This document shows, piece by piece, positions 45,170-56,805 of a stretch of DNA of 64,000 bases. The translations under genes and the position numbers were made by a program. The stretch comes from Nitrogeniibacter aestuarii. Lineage in GTDB: Bacteria > Pseudomonadota > Gammaproteobacteria > Burkholderiales > Rhodocyclaceae. The stretch is taken from contig NZ_CP071321.1 of NCBI RefSeq assembly GCF_017309585.1, positions 3,038,001-3,102,000 on the forward strand. Reading direction: 5' to 3'. The notes below the pieces were generated by a model. It saw only the letters and a program-made list of their open reading frames with translations. It was not told the DNA's origin and searched no databases. Position 1 is the stretch's first letter; every line of letters begins with the position of its first letter.

Positions 45170-47809
45170 TCATCCCAACGCCTTCTCCAGCACTTCCCGC
45201 ACATCCGGGCTCAGCGCCTCATCGCCCACCAGTGCCTCGATCTGCGCCTTCGCCTGCTGTTGCAGTTCCGGCGTGTAACGGCGCCAGTTTTCCAGCATGC
45301 GGGCCATGCGTGAGCACACTTGCGGGTTGCGGGCATTGAGTTCGCGGATGCGGTCGGCCCAGAAGCGGTAGCCGGCGCCATCGGCACGGTGGAACTCGGC
45401 CGGGTTGTTGCGGAAGAAGCCGCCGAACAGGCTGTAGATCTTGTTCGGGTTGCTCAGGCTGAACGCCGGGTGCCGGGTGAGCGCTTCGACCCGCTCCAGC
45501 GTGCTCGGCTGGGCTTCGCTCCAGCGCCAGGCGGCCGCCTGCACGGAGAACCACTTGTCCATCACCAGCGCGTCCTGGCTGAATTCCTGCTCGAAGGCCT
45601 TGAGCGCCAGATCAGCCGATTCGATGGCCGGGCTCTGGACCAGCGCCAGCAGCGCGCCGAAGCGCTCGGTCATGTTGGTGGCGCGGGCAACGCGCAACTC
45701 GGCGGCGGCAACACCTTCATTGACGTTGGCCGCGCACAGGTAACGCAGCGCCAGATTGCGCAGCGAGCGCTTGCCCGCGTCGGCCGGGTGGTATCGGTAC
45801 TCGCCCGGCACCGCCATGGCCTCATCGATGCGCAGCCAGTCCTGCGCCAGCTCGGTGCCGATGGCCTTGCTCATGAGCATGAGCGCGGTGCGAAGCGCCG
45901 CCGGGTTGGCCACGTCCATCTGCTCAAGCAGATAGGGTTCGGAAGGCAGGGTGAGCGCCACGGCACGGAAGGCCGGGTCGAGCGCCTCGTTGTTGAGCAG
46001 CACGTCGAAGGCGCTGATGAAAGCTTCGGGCACTTTCGGGTCGCCTGAGGCGGCCATGCCCAGCAGCGTGCGGGTCATGTAGCGCTGGGTGGCGTCCCAA
46101 CGGTTGAACGGGTCGGCATCGTTGGCCATGCGGAAGGCGAGCTTCTCATCGCTTTCATTGACCGCCATGACCACCGGCGCAGAAAAACCGCGCAGCAGCG
46201 AGGGCACCGCGTCGGTGGGAATCCCGTCGAAGACGAACTGCTGCTGCATTTCCTTGAGTTGCAGCACACGGGTGGTGGTGCCCGCCTCGGCTTCGCCCTT
46301 GAGGCGCAGCGGCAGATCCATGCCATCAGCGCCGATGAAGCCCACGGCCACCGGAATCTGCAGCGGCTCGTCATCCTTGTCGGGGCGGGACTGCGTCAGC
46401 GTGAGCGTGCACTGCCCGTCGGCGAAGGCCACGTCGGCATGCACGGTCGGCGTGCCGCGCTGGCTGTACCAGCGCATGAACTGGTCGAGATCGACGCCGT
46501 TGGCCTCGGACATGGCCTCGACGAAGTCGTCGCAGGTGACCGCCTGACCGTCGTGGTAGCTGAAGTACAGGTCCATGCCGTTGCGGAAGCCCTCCACCCC
46601 GAGGATGGTGTGCAGCATGCGGATGACTTCCGAGCCCTTCTCGTAAATGGTGGCAGTGTAGAAGTTGTCGATGGCCTGATAGGCGTCCGGGCGGATCGGG
46701 TGCGACATGGGGCCGGCATCTTCCGGGAACTGGGCGGTGCGCAGCACACGCACATCCTCGATGCGTTTGACGGCCCGGGCGGTTTCCCCTCCGGCCCGGG
46801 CGAGCATGTCGGCCGAGAACTGCTGGTCGCGGAAGACGGTGAGACCTTCTTTCAGGGTGAGCTGGAACCAGTCGCGGCAGGTGACGCGGTTGCCGGTCCA
46901 GTTGTGGAAGTATTCATGCGCCACCACGCTCTCGATGTTTTCGTAATCCACATCGGTGGCGGTTTCGGGCTTGGCCAGTACGTACTTCGCGTTGAAGATG
47001 TTGAGGCCCTTGTTCTCCATCGCGCCCATGTTGAAGTCGCCCACGGCGACGATCATGTAGCGGTCGAGATCCAGCTCCAGTCCGAAGGTCTCCTCGTCCC
47101 AGCGCATGGAGTGCTCAAGCGAGTCCATGGCATGGCCGGAACGATCAAGGTTGCCCTCCTCCACATAGACTTGCAGCAGCACTTCGCGTCCGCTCATGGT
47201 GGTCGCCTTGCGTTCGAGCACCACCAGATCCGCGGCCACGAGCGCAAACAGATAACACGGTTTGCGGAACGGGTCTTCCCACTTGGCAAAGTGTCGCCCG
47301 GCCTCCAGATCACCCTGGCCGACGAGGTTGCCGTTGGAGAGCAGCACCGGGTAATCGCGTTTGTCGGCTTCGAGCGTGACCGTGAATCGCGCCATGACGT
47401 CCGGACGGTCCGGGAAGCAGGTGATGCGGCGGAAGCCCTCTGCCTCGCACTGGGTGAACAGCCCGCCGGCCGACTGGTACAGGCCGGAGAGCTCGGTGTT
47501 GAGCGACGGGTTCAGGCGCGTGACCACCACGACTTCGACCGCATCCAGACCGGGCTCCACCTCGATCTCGATACGCCCGCCTTCGTCTCGCATCTTGCGC
47601 GGCGGCTCGCCGTTGATGGTGAGGTCTTCGCGCATCAGGCCTTCGTGCAGCAACACCAGCGGCCCGTCGCCCTGACGCACCATCTGCATGGTGTTGCGCA
47701 CGATGGTCGCTTCCGGATCAAGTGAGAAGTACAACTCGACGGCATCGACTGTCCAGGCCAGGGGGCGATAGTCGGCGCGGCGAATGGTCGGAGCGTGTTC
47801 TGTTCTCAT
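45170..47809 (-). CDS. pepN: Aminopeptidase N
   Basis: Zinc aminopeptidase (M1 family) of 879 residues that removes N-terminal residues from peptides in the cytoplasm. Exopeptidase motif GAMENKGLN; zinc motif VVAHEYFHNWTG (HExxH) with the second Glu in LKEGLTVFRD; Tyr of the transition-state site in DNFYTATIYEKG. The length matches E. coli PepN. ATG at 47809. Single gene. Confidence 0.96.
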   Translation of the reverse strand: MRTEHAPTIRRADYRPLAWTVDAVELYFSLDPEATIVRNTMQMVRQGDGPLVLLHEGLMREDLTINGEPPRKMRDEGGRIEIEVEPGLDAVEVVVVTRLNPSLNTELSGLYQSAGGLFTQCEAEGFRRITCFPDRPDVMARFTVTLEADKRDYPVLLSNGNLVGQGDLEAGRHFAKWEDPFRKPCYLFALVAADLVVLERKATTMSGREVLLQVYVEEGNLDRSGHAMDSLEHSMRWDEETFGLELDLDRYMIVAVGDFNMGAMENKGLNIFNAKYVLAKPETATDVDYENIESVVAHEYFHNWTGNRVTCRDWFQLTLKEGLTVFRDQQFSADMLARAGGETARAVKRIEDVRVLRTAQFPEDAGPMSHPIRPDAYQAIDNFYTATIYEKGSEVIRMLHTILGVEGFRNGMDLYFSYHDGQAVTCDDFVEAMSEANGVDLDQFMRWYSQRGTPTVHADVAFADGQCTLTLTQSRPDKDDEPLQIPVAVGFIGADGMDLPLRLKGEAEAGTTTRVLQLKEMQQQFVFDGIPTDAVPSLLRGFSAPVVMAVNESDEKLAFRMANDADPFNRWDATQRYMTRTLLGMAASGDPKVPEAFISAFDVLLNNEALDPAFRAVALTLPSEPYLLEQMDVANPAALRTALMLMSKAIGTELAQDWLRIDEAMAVPGEYRYHPADAGKRSLRNLALRYLCAANVNEGVAAAELRVARATNMTERFGALLALVQSPAIESADLALKAFEQEFSQDALVMDKWFSVQAAAWRWSEAQPSTLERVEALTRHPAFSLSNPNKIYSLFGGFFRNNPAEFHRADGAGYRFWADRIRELNARNPQVCSRMARMLENWRRYTPELQQQAKAQIEALVGDEALSPDVREVLEKALG

Positions 47810-48034
47810 GGGGTTGTCGCTGGCGCGCAGGGCGCAGTATTGAATTCGAAGCCCCGAGTGTAGCGCGGCTGAGCCATCGACGACCTGCCGCTGGGCACCG
47901 ATAGCAAGATGCTATCCGGGCGATTGAGCAATGCAATACGCCAACATCATGCGGGCGTCTAACCTGAAAGAACACCCGACCGACTCGGCACCGGTCCCGC
48001 AAGCGGCGGAGGCGGACAGTTTGAGGAGAGGGGG

Positions 48035-48067
48035 ACGGGGGCGCTCCTGATGGACCGCCCCCGTTTT

Positions 48068-48068
<1 letters not shown>
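48035..48068 (+). terminator. Hairpin with plus-strand T-run
   Basis: ACGGGGGCG (48035-48043) pairs perfectly with CGCCCCCGT (48056-48064), followed by TTTTT on the plus strand. It abuts the TRAP large-permease stop, but its T-run faces the other way, and no plus-strand gene is known upstream. Confidence 0.6.
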
Positions 48069-49686
<1,618 letters not shown>

Positions 49687-49690
<4 letters not shown>

Positions 49691-50274
49691 TTCGCCTCCC
49701 CTTCATGCGGCAGATCGATACCGTGTTGCTCCTGCTCTTTCTCCAGCGAATCGGGCCCGTGCCCGGTCAGGAAAGCGAGGCGTTTGATCAGCTCGGAGAA
49801 CCCCTGCAAGGCCAGCAGCCAGAAACCCACTGGAATGAGGAGCCGTACCGGCCAGCGGATGAGACCACCCGCATTACTCGACATCTCGCCCATCTGATAG
49901 CTGTCGACCACACCGGGCCAGGACATCCATGCAATCATGACGGCGACCGGGATCAGGAACACCGCCAGGCCGATCACATCGACCCAGTTGCGTGCCTTGG
50001 CCGAAATCCGGTTCGAGACTAGATCGATACGCACATGCTGGTTCTTGAGCAGCGTGTAACCGGCCCCCAGAATGAACACCGCCGAATACAGATACCACTG
50101 CACTTCGAGCATGGCGTTCGAACTGGCACTGAACGCATAGCGACTGATCGCATTTCCGGCACTGATCACGACCGCACCGAGAAGCAGCCAGATCGCGTAT
50201 CGACCCACATGGTCGGTGACCCAATCGATCACCGCCGAAATTCTCAATAGGAAGGACACCCGCAGCCCCCTCAT
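49687..50274 (-). CDS. dctQ: TRAP transporter small permease (DctQ)
   Basis: Inner-membrane protein of 195 residues with four helices, of the DctQ family (ISRYAFSASSNAMLEVQWYL; KNQHVRIDLVSNRIS are family-like stretches). It supports the large permease. The ATG is at 50274. Transported solute unknown: dicarboxylates and related acids are common, but the binding protein that sets specificity is not in this window. Confidence 0.9.
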
Positions 50275-50416
50275 CCACGCTTTAGAATTGAGGTCGGCAG
50301 ACGCGTGTTAGCCTGCCGACCTGACATTGAGGCGCATTATCCCGACACTATTCCCGCGAGGGCATCAGGGGAAACGCGTAAACGCCCGAAATCATTCATA
50401 TACACAAGACAGATTC

Positions 50417-51058
50417 ATGACCGACATTGTCCGCTTCTGCGTCGTCCGCCACGGTGAAACCGGCTGGAATGCCGAACGCCGCCTGCAGGGTCACGTGGAC
50501 ATCCCACTCAACGCCACCGGTGAAGCGCAGGCCCAGGCGACGGCGCAGCTCCTGAGCGGGCACGCATTCGACGCAGCGTACACCAGCGATCTTCGCCGCG
50601 CCGCCGATACCGCAGCAGCCATTTGCGCATCACGTCGCCCAGCCTCGCCACGCGCCGACCTGCGCGAGCGTCACTATGGCATCTTCCAGGGTCTGACCTA
50701 TACCGAAGCCGAATCCCGGCATCCCGAAGCCTATGCCCATTTCGAGGCGAGAACGCCGGACGAACCCATCCCTGGCGGTGGCGAAAGCCTCACCCGGTTT
50801 CAAGCCCGCATTCGTGCCGCCTTCGACGCCATGGCCGATGCACATGCGGGTCAGACCGTGCTGGTCGTCGCGCACGGCGGCGTGCTCGACATTCTGAATC
50901 GCATGGCGCGTCAGCGACCGCTCGAAGCGCCGCGTGATTTCAAGATCCCCAACGCCGCACTCAACTGGCTGCGGCGCGCCCCCGAGGGCTGGTCCATCGA
51001 GGCATGGGCTCAGGAGGCCCACCTGCCTGGCGCACGGGACGAACTGCCCAATAGCTGA
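50417..51058 (+). CDS. Histidine phosphatase family protein
   Basis: Phosphoglycerate-mutase-like phosphatase of 213 residues. Catalytic motif VVRHGETGWN at about residues 7-16, Arg in TSDLRRAADTA, Glu in LRERHYGIFQG, second His in VVAHGGVLDIL. The length and ERHYGxFQG motif match GpmB/CobC-type phosphatases, not the glycolytic mutase. ATG 50417 was chosen over longer frames. Confidence 0.88.
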   Translation: MTDIVRFCVVRHGETGWNAERRLQGHVDIPLNATGEAQAQATAQLLSGHAFDAAYTSDLRRAADTAAAICASRRPASPRADLRERHYGIFQGLTYTEAESRHPEAYAHFEARTPDEPIPGGGESLTRFQARIRAAFDAMADAHAGQTVLVVAHGGVLDILNRMARQRPLEAPRDFKIPNAALNWLRRAPEGWSIEAWAQEAHLPGARDELPNS

Positions 51059-51124
51059 ACACCGGCGAACCTGGCGCGCAGACCTCAAAAGCCCCGCGTA
51101 TTCAATGATTTCGGCGAACAGGAC

Positions 51125-51155
51125 TGGATTTTTGTGCGGGTGCACGTGCTAGAAT
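51125..51155 (+). promoter_or_regulatory. Possible glyA promoter
   Basis: TAGAAT at 51150-51155 is a good -10 element, 32 bases before the glyA ATG. The best -35 candidate, TGGATT at 51125-51130, is weak and spaced 19 bases away. Confidence 0.35.
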
Positions 51156-51186
51156 CCGCTTTTGAACCGCAACTGACTCCAAGCTC

Positions 51187-52437
51187 ATGTTCTCCAAGCA
51201 AAGCACGCTCGCCAAAACCGACCCGGAACTGTGGGAAGCCATCGTCGCTGAAAACAAGCGCCAGGAAGACCACATCGAACTGATTGCCTCTGAAAACTAC
51301 GTCAGCGCCCCCGTCATGGAAGCCCAGGGCTCCCAACTGACGAACAAGTACGCTGAAGGGTATCCGGGCAAGCGTTACTACGGCGGTTGCGAATATGTGG
51401 ATGTGGCCGAGCAGCTGGCCATTGACCGCGCCAAGGCCCTGTTCGGCGCCGAAGCCGCCAACGTGCAGCCGAATTCCGGCTCACAGGCCAACCAGGCCGT
51501 GCTGATGGCCTTCCTCAAGCCGGGCGACACCATCATGGGTCTGAGCCTGGCCGAAGGCGGTCACCTCACCCACGGCATGGCGCTGAACATGAGCGGCAAG
51601 TGGTTCAACGTGGTTTCCTACGGCCTCGACGCCAAGGAAGCCATCGATTACGACGCCATGGAGCGTCTGGCCATGGAGCACAAGCCGAAGCTGATCATCG
51701 CCGGCGCTTCCGCCTACTCCCTGCGCATCGACTTCGAACGCTTCGCCAAAGTGGCAAAAGCCGTCGGCGCCATCTTCATGGTCGACATGGCCCACTACGC
51801 CGGCCTGATCGCCGCCGGTTTCTACCCGAATCCGGTCCCGCACGCCGACGTGGTCACCACCACCACGCACAAGACCCTGCGCGGCCCGCGCGGCGGCCTC
51901 ATCCTGATGAAGGAAGAGCACGCCAAGAAGATCAATTCCGCGATCTTCCCGGGGCTGCAGGGTGGCCCGCTGATGCATGTCATCGCCGCCAAGGCCACCG
52001 CCTTCAAGGAGGCCATGGCCCCTGAATTCAAGACCTATCAGGAACAGGTGATCGCCAACGCCCGCGTCATGGCGCGCGTGCTGGGTGAAGAGCGCGGCCT
52101 GCGTATCGTCTCCGGCGGCACCGAGAGCCATGTCTTCCTGGTCGACCTGCGCAACAAGCGCATCACCGGCAAGGCCGCTGAGGCCGCGCTGGGCAATGCC
52201 CACATCACGGTCAACAAGAACGCCATCCCGAACGACCCGGAAACCCCGTTCGTCACCTCCGGCGTCCGAATCGGCTCCCCGGCCATGACCACGCGCGGCT
52301 TCACCGAAATCGAAGCCGAGAAAATTGCGCATCTGGTCGCCGACGTGCTCGACGCCCCTGAAGACGAAGACAACCTCGCCCGCGTGCGTGCTCAAGTGAG
52401 CGAGCTGTGCGGCAAGTTCCCGGTCTACGGCGCCTGA
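51187..52437 (+). CDS. glyA: Serine hydroxymethyltransferase
   Basis: PLP enzyme of 416 residues that interconverts serine and glycine while loading one-carbon units on tetrahydrofolate. Marks: IELIASENYVSAPVMEAQGS, TNKYAEGYPGKRYYGGCE, and TTTTHKTLRGPRGG with PLP-lysine in THK. The length is standard. First gene of the conserved glyA-nrdR-ribD run. Confidence 0.97.
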   Translation: MFSKQSTLAKTDPELWEAIVAENKRQEDHIELIASENYVSAPVMEAQGSQLTNKYAEGYPGKRYYGGCEYVDVAEQLAIDRAKALFGAEAANVQPNSGSQANQAVLMAFLKPGDTIMGLSLAEGGHLTHGMALNMSGKWFNVVSYGLDAKEAIDYDAMERLAMEHKPKLIIAGASAYSLRIDFERFAKVAKAVGAIFMVDMAHYAGLIAAGFYPNPVPHADVVTTTTHKTLRGPRGGLILMKEEHAKKINSAIFPGLQGGPLMHVIAAKATAFKEAMAPEFKTYQEQVIANARVMARVLGEERGLRIVSGGTESHVFLVDLRNKRITGKAAEAALGNAHITVNKNAIPNDPETPFVTSGVRIGSPAMTTRGFTEIEAEKIAHLVADVLDAPEDEDNLARVRAQVSELCGKFPVYGA

Positions 52438-52496
52438 CCCGGATGGCGGATCGATGACCTCTTTCACCGTCCGCCCTTCAACCACGACGAACGCCT

Positions 52497-52970
52497 ATGA
52501 AATGTCCGTTTTGTGGTGATCCCTCGACGCAGGTCACGGATACCCGTGAAAACGAAGACGGCGACATCGTTCGTCGCCGTCGTCGTTGCGTCCAGTGCGA
52601 CAAGCGTTTTACCACCTACGAGCGCATCGACCTCAAGATGCCGCACATCGTCAAGCGCAACGGCACCCGGGTCGAATTCGATCGCAACAAGCTCAACGCC
52701 AGCATGACCCTGGCCCTGCGCAAGCGCTCGGTGCCGCTTGAAGATATCGAGGCGGCGGCGGCTCGCATCGAAGGCAAGCTGCTGGCCATGGGCGAGCGCG
52801 AGATTCCGTCCGAAGCCGTGGGCGAACTGGTGATGCGCGAGCTCAAGAAACTCGACAAGGTCGCATACGTGCGTTACGCCTCGGTTTATCGCAATTTCGA
52901 AGACGTGGACAAATTCTCCGAAGCCATTCGCGAAGTCTCGCGGACGCGTCGCACCAAGCAATCCAGCTAA
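52497..52970 (+). CDS. nrdR: Transcriptional repressor NrdR
   Basis: Repressor of ribonucleotide reductase genes, 157 residues. Zinc ribbon MKCPFCG...RRRCVQCDKRFTTYER, then the ATP-cone domain (IVKRNGTRVEFDRNKLNAS). Standard length. It lies 60 bases after glyA and 11 before ribD. Confidence 0.97.
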   Translation: MKCPFCGDPSTQVTDTRENEDGDIVRRRRRCVQCDKRFTTYERIDLKMPHIVKRNGTRVEFDRNKLNASMTLALRKRSVPLEDIEAAAARIEGKLLAMGEREIPSEAVGELVMRELKKLDKVAYVRYASVYRNFEDVDKFSEAIREVSRTRRTKQSS

Positions 52971-52980
52971 GGGCGCTCCA

Positions 52981-54093
52981 TTGGCCCCGAACTCCCCGGC
53001 TTCGTTTTCCGCCACCGATCACCGTCTCATGGCGCGCGCCCTCCAGCTGGCCGAACGCGGCTTGACGACGACCACCCCCAATCCGCGCGTCGGCTGCGTG
53101 ATCGCCCATGGTGAGAGCATCGTTGGCGAAGGCTGGCATCAGCGCGCGGGCGAGCCCCATGCCGAAGTGATTGCCCTGCGCCAGGCCGGTGATCGTGCGC
53201 GCGGCGCCACCGCTTACGTCACCCTCGAACCCTGCGCTCACCACGGTCGCACGCCCCCCTGTGCCGATGCACTCGTGGCCGCCGGTGTGGCCCGTGTGGT
53301 TTCTGCCCTGAGCGATCCGAACCCGAAGGTCTCCGGACGCGGTACCCAGCGCATCCGCGACGCCGGCATCATTGCCGACGAAGGGCTGATGCGCGCCGAG
53401 GCCGAATCACTGAACATCGGCTTCATCTCCCGGATGACCCGAGGGCGTCCCTGGGTGCGCCTTAAAGTAGCCACCACCCTTGACGGCAAGACCGCGCTCA
53501 ACAATGGCGTCAGCCAATGGATTACCGGCCCTCAGGCGCGCGCCGACGGACATGCCTGGCGCGCTCGTGCATGCGCGGTGCTCACCGGATTCGGCACGGT
53601 GCGCGAAGACAACCCGCAATTGAACGTACGGGCAGTACCTTGCGAGCGCCAGCCCCTCAAGGTAGTGGTCGACTCACGTCTCGAGACCCCACTCGATGCG
53701 CGATTGTTCGACGGCTCTCCGGTGCTGATCGCCGCCGCCATCGATGATGCGGACAAGATATCTGCGCTGGCCGGCAAGAACGCGGAAGTCGTCCTCTTGC
53801 CCAACACCCACGGAAAAGTCGAGCTGGCGGATCTGTTTCAGGAACTGGGACGGCGCGGCATCAACGAAGTCCACGTCGAGGCCGGATTCAAACTCAACGG
53901 ATCCCTCCTGCGCGAGGATTGCGTGGATGAGTTGCTGATCTACCAGGCCCCCATGCTCGTGGGCGACGCCGCCCAGGGGGCGTTCAACCTCGAGGAACTG
54001 GTATCACTGGACGGAGCAAAGCGGCTGGAAGTGTTCGATCGCCGCATTCTCGGCGACGATCTGCGCATTCGCGCGCGAATCAGCCGCGACTGA
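52981..54093 (+). CDS. ribD: Bifunctional riboflavin biosynthesis deaminase/reductase
   Basis: Enzyme of 370 residues for two early riboflavin steps. The deaminase half has zinc motif PHAEVIAL with PCAHHGRTPPC, and the reductase half begins near residue 150 (RPWVRLKVATTLDGKTA; SQWITGPQAR; EAGFKLNGSLL). The TTG at 52981 is used because the family N-terminus (FSATDHRLMARALQLA) starts upstream of the first ATG at 53029. Confidence 0.95.
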   Translation: MAPNSPASFSATDHRLMARALQLAERGLTTTTPNPRVGCVIAHGESIVGEGWHQRAGEPHAEVIALRQAGDRARGATAYVTLEPCAHHGRTPPCADALVAAGVARVVSALSDPNPKVSGRGTQRIRDAGIIADEGLMRAEAESLNIGFISRMTRGRPWVRLKVATTLDGKTALNNGVSQWITGPQARADGHAWRARACAVLTGFGTVREDNPQLNVRAVPCERQPLKVVVDSRLETPLDARLFDGSPVLIAAAIDDADKISALAGKNAEVVLLPNTHGKVELADLFQELGRRGINEVHVEAGFKLNGSLLREDCVDELLIYQAPMLVGDAAQGAFNLEELVSLDGAKRLEVFDRRILGDDLRIRARISRD

Positions 54094-54098
54094 AAAAA

Positions 54099-54851
54099 TC
54101 AGACGTTAACGCCGCAAACGGCACAGGACGGGTCCTTTGCGAGCCCGATACTGCGCCAATCCATGTTGAGGCCATCAAGCAGGAGCAGACGCCCTGCGAG
54201 CGACGTACCGCATCCGGCCAGCAACTTGAGCGCCTCGGCCGCCTGACTGGCACCAATGATGCCGGTAATGGGCGCGAAGACCCCCATGGTGGCACAGCGG
54301 ACCGTCTCAACGTCCTCAGCTTCGGGGAACAGGCAGTGATAGCACGGCCCCTCACCTTCCCGAAGATCAAAGACATAGAGTTGGCCGTCAAAACGGATGG
54401 CAGCGCCTGACACAAGCGGCTTGCGATGTTTGAAACAGGCGCGATTGACTGCGTGCCGGGTCTCGAAATTGTCGCAACAGTCGAGCACCACATCGGCCAG
54501 CGCCACCTGTTCCTCCAGAGCCTCGCCCTTGAGCCGGGTCTTGAGCGGCACCACCTCCACTTCGGGATTGATGCGTGCGAGCGTCGCCTTGCCCGACATT
54601 ACCTTGGCCTGCCCCACGCTCTCGTGCGTGTGCAGAATCTGGCGCTGGAGGTTGGTCAGATCGACGTCGTCATCGTCGGCCAGGACAAGCGTCCCGACAC
54701 CTGCCGACGCCAGATACATTGCCGCCGGCGATCCAAGGCCACCGGCACCGATCACCAGCACGCGCGCATCCACGATGTGCTGCTGCCCCTCGACGTCGAT
54801 TTCGGGCAGCAGGATATGGCGGCTGTAACGCAGCAGTTGATCGTCGTTCAT
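54099..54851 (-). CDS. moeB: MoeB/ThiF-type adenylyltransferase
   Basis: E1-like enzyme of 250 residues that adenylates the C-terminus of MoaD or ThiS. Nucleotide loop VLVIGAGGLGSPAAMYLASAG; Arg/Lys pattern DLTNLQRQIL; zinc cysteines in CYHCLF and CAVCGV. No rhodanese domain. Convergent with ribD. Confidence 0.93.
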   Translation of the reverse strand: MNDDQLLRYSRHILLPEIDVEGQQHIVDARVLVIGAGGLGSPAAMYLASAGVGTLVLADDDDVDLTNLQRQILHTHESVGQAKVMSGKATLARINPEVEVVPLKTRLKGEALEEQVALADVVLDCCDNFETRHAVNRACFKHRKPLVSGAAIRFDGQLYVFDLREGEGPCYHCLFPEAEDVETVRCATMGVFAPITGIIGASQAAEALKLLAGCGTSLAGRLLLLDGLNMDWRSIGLAKDPSCAVCGVNV

Positions 54852-54875
54852 CAGGATGAGAGCTCTGGCGTGGGC

Positions 54876-55328
54876 TTACTTGTAGTCGCGCAGTTCCAGC
54901 GGTGTGTCGTCGTGATCACCGTGCGGGTGCTGGTCATAGACCTTGATATACACCTCGTTAGACTGCTTGATGAGTCGCTCGGGGGACGCGATGTTGTGCC
55001 GCTGGGTCTCTTCGGTAAAGTACACCAGCGCTCTCACGAGCTTGGTATAGAGCGTGTTATCGAGGTGAAAGCCGGCATCGCGCAGCGCAGCTTCGAGCAT
55101 TTCAAGCGAGAAATCGAGCACCGAATACTCGACTTCAAGCGTCCGCTCTTTGACTTCCGACAACCGGACCTTGAGGCCCTTCAGGCGCTGGAGCGCGGTC
55201 AGGGCCTTTTCGGTCTGCTCAGGCGGGAGTGGCCGAAAGGATATTTCGCGCCGTTTGACGAGCCCGGTGGCAGCGACACGGGCATCGTGTCGGCGGCCGG
55301 CCAGCTTGTAGGCAGTCTCTCGGCGCAT
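54876..55328 (-). CDS. Conserved hypothetical protein
   Basis: Soluble protein of 150 residues, Arg/Leu/Glu-rich, without a signal peptide or known motif. A compact alpha/beta pattern in the middle (VRLSEVKERTLEVEYSVLDFSLEMLEAALRD, part: LEVEYSVLDFSLEML) is followed by helix YTKLVRALVYFTEETQ and a charged tail. It sits between moeB and ctpA in the same direction, with 22-24 base gaps, so it is probably in one operon. Confidence 0.75.
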   Translation of the reverse strand: MRRETAYKLAGRRHDARVAATGLVKRREISFRPLPPEQTEKALTALQRLKGLKVRLSEVKERTLEVEYSVLDFSLEMLEAALRDAGFHLDNTLYTKLVRALVYFTEETQRHNIASPERLIKQSNEVYIKVYDQHPHGDHDDTPLELRDYK

Positions 55329-55350
55329 AGTATCCCCTGAACAGTCGTGG

Positions 55351-56766
55351 TTATTCCTTGACTGTATTCTGGACGATCGGCTCGCCCTTGAGAAGCTTCA
55401 ATGCCTGCTGGAACTGGAAATCCTCGGCGCTGGCGGGCTCAATGCGCTTGAAGGGCTTTTCTTCATCCGCCTTGGCTTCGCCCGACGCGCCCTCTTTGGC
55501 AGCATCCTCCGTGGCCGGCAATTCCTTGGCCACCGGCAGCTTCTCAGCATCCGGGTCCTTGTCATTGATCAGATGCCCAACCAGGTCAGCCTCGCGCACG
55601 CGACGGCCGACCCCACGCTCGTTGGGATCTTCGACCACGATGTCGGGCACGATGCCCGTGGCCTGGATCGAGCGGCCATTGGGCGTGTAATAACGCGCTG
55701 TCGTCAGCTTGATCGCAGTCGTCTCTGACAAGGGCAGAATGGTTTGCACCGAACCCTTGCCGAAGGTCTGGGTGCCAAGCACTTTCGCCCGCTTGTGATC
55801 CTGAAGAGCCCCCGCAACGATCTCCGAAGCCGAAGCGGAACCGCCATTGACCAACACCACCATCGGCACGTCCTTCACGCCGGCTGGCAGATCACGCAGG
55901 AAGTCGTTGCCACCGCGAAGGTAATCGTCGGGCGACGCGGTGAATTCGCGTTTGGCATCTTCAACACGACCGTCGGTCGAGACCACGACGACATCCTTGG
56001 GCAGGAAGGTGGCGGAAACACCGACCGCGCCATGCAGCAGACCGCCCGGGTCGTTGCGCAGATCGAGCACGAGGCCTTTGAGGGGGCCGTTTTCATACAG
56101 GCGCCCCAGATGCGTGGTCAGGTCACGCGCAGTGCTTTCCTGGAACTGGGTGATGCGCACATAACCATACCCATCTTCCGGGGCCTTGGACTTGACGCTC
56201 TGTACGCGGATCACATCACGCACGATGGTGATGATGACCGGCTTGTCCTCGCCTTCGCGGGCAATGGTCAGCACGATGTTCGTGCCTGGCTTGCCGCGCA
56301 TCTGCTTCACGGCCTCGCCAAGGGTCATGCCTTTGACGGGCGTATCGTCGAGCTTCACGATGAGGTCACCCGCCTGCACCCCTGCGCGGTAGGCCGGCGT
56401 GTCCTCGATGGGGGAAATGACTTTCACGAAGCCATCTTCCATGCCCACTTCAATGCCGAGGCCACCGAACTCGCCCTGCGTGCTTTCCTGAAGGTCTTTG
56501 AAGGCCTCCACGTCGAGATACGCTGAATGCGGGTCGAGCCCGGTCACCATGCCACTGATGGCATCCGTAATCAGGGTCTTGTCTTCGACCGGTTCGACAT
56601 AACTTTGCTTGATCGCGTTGAAAACGCTGGCCAGAGCACGAATCTCCGGCACGGGCAGGGGCTCCAGGGCGGCCTTGTCGGCCTGGGCCGGAAAGTTCAG
56701 GCTGATCAGGACGCCAGCACACAAGCCGGTCAGCACAAGTCCTGCCTGTTGCAGTTTGCTACGCAT
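55351..56766 (-). CDS. ctpA: S41 C-terminal processing peptidase
   Basis: Periplasmic serine protease of 471 residues. Signal/anchor helix GLVLTGLCAGVLISLNF, PDZ domain at about 85-165 (GLGIEVGMEDGFVKVISPIE), catalytic Ser in NGGSASASEI and Lys in GTQTFGKGSVQT. Low-complexity acidic tail after about residue 390. ATG 56766 has GGAGAG upstream. Follows envC, as in many Proteobacteria. Confidence 0.94.
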   Translation of the reverse strand: MRSKLQQAGLVLTGLCAGVLISLNFPAQADKAALEPLPVPEIRALASVFNAIKQSYVEPVEDKTLITDAISGMVTGLDPHSAYLDVEAFKDLQESTQGEFGGLGIEVGMEDGFVKVISPIEDTPAYRAGVQAGDLIVKLDDTPVKGMTLGEAVKQMRGKPGTNIVLTIAREGEDKPVIITIVRDVIRVQSVKSKAPEDGYGYVRITQFQESTARDLTTHLGRLYENGPLKGLVLDLRNDPGGLLHGAVGVSATFLPKDVVVVSTDGRVEDAKREFTASPDDYLRGGNDFLRDLPAGVKDVPMVVLVNGGSASASEIVAGALQDHKRAKVLGTQTFGKGSVQTILPLSETTAIKLTTARYYTPNGRSIQATGIVPDIVVEDPNERGVGRRVREADLVGHLINDKDPDAEKLPVAKELPATEDAAKEGASGEAKADEEKPFKRIEPASAEDFQFQQALKLLKGEPIVQNTVKE

Positions 56767-56805
56767 CGTCTCTCCAATTAGCCGCTCGCGAGGGAGCCGC
56801 TTCAA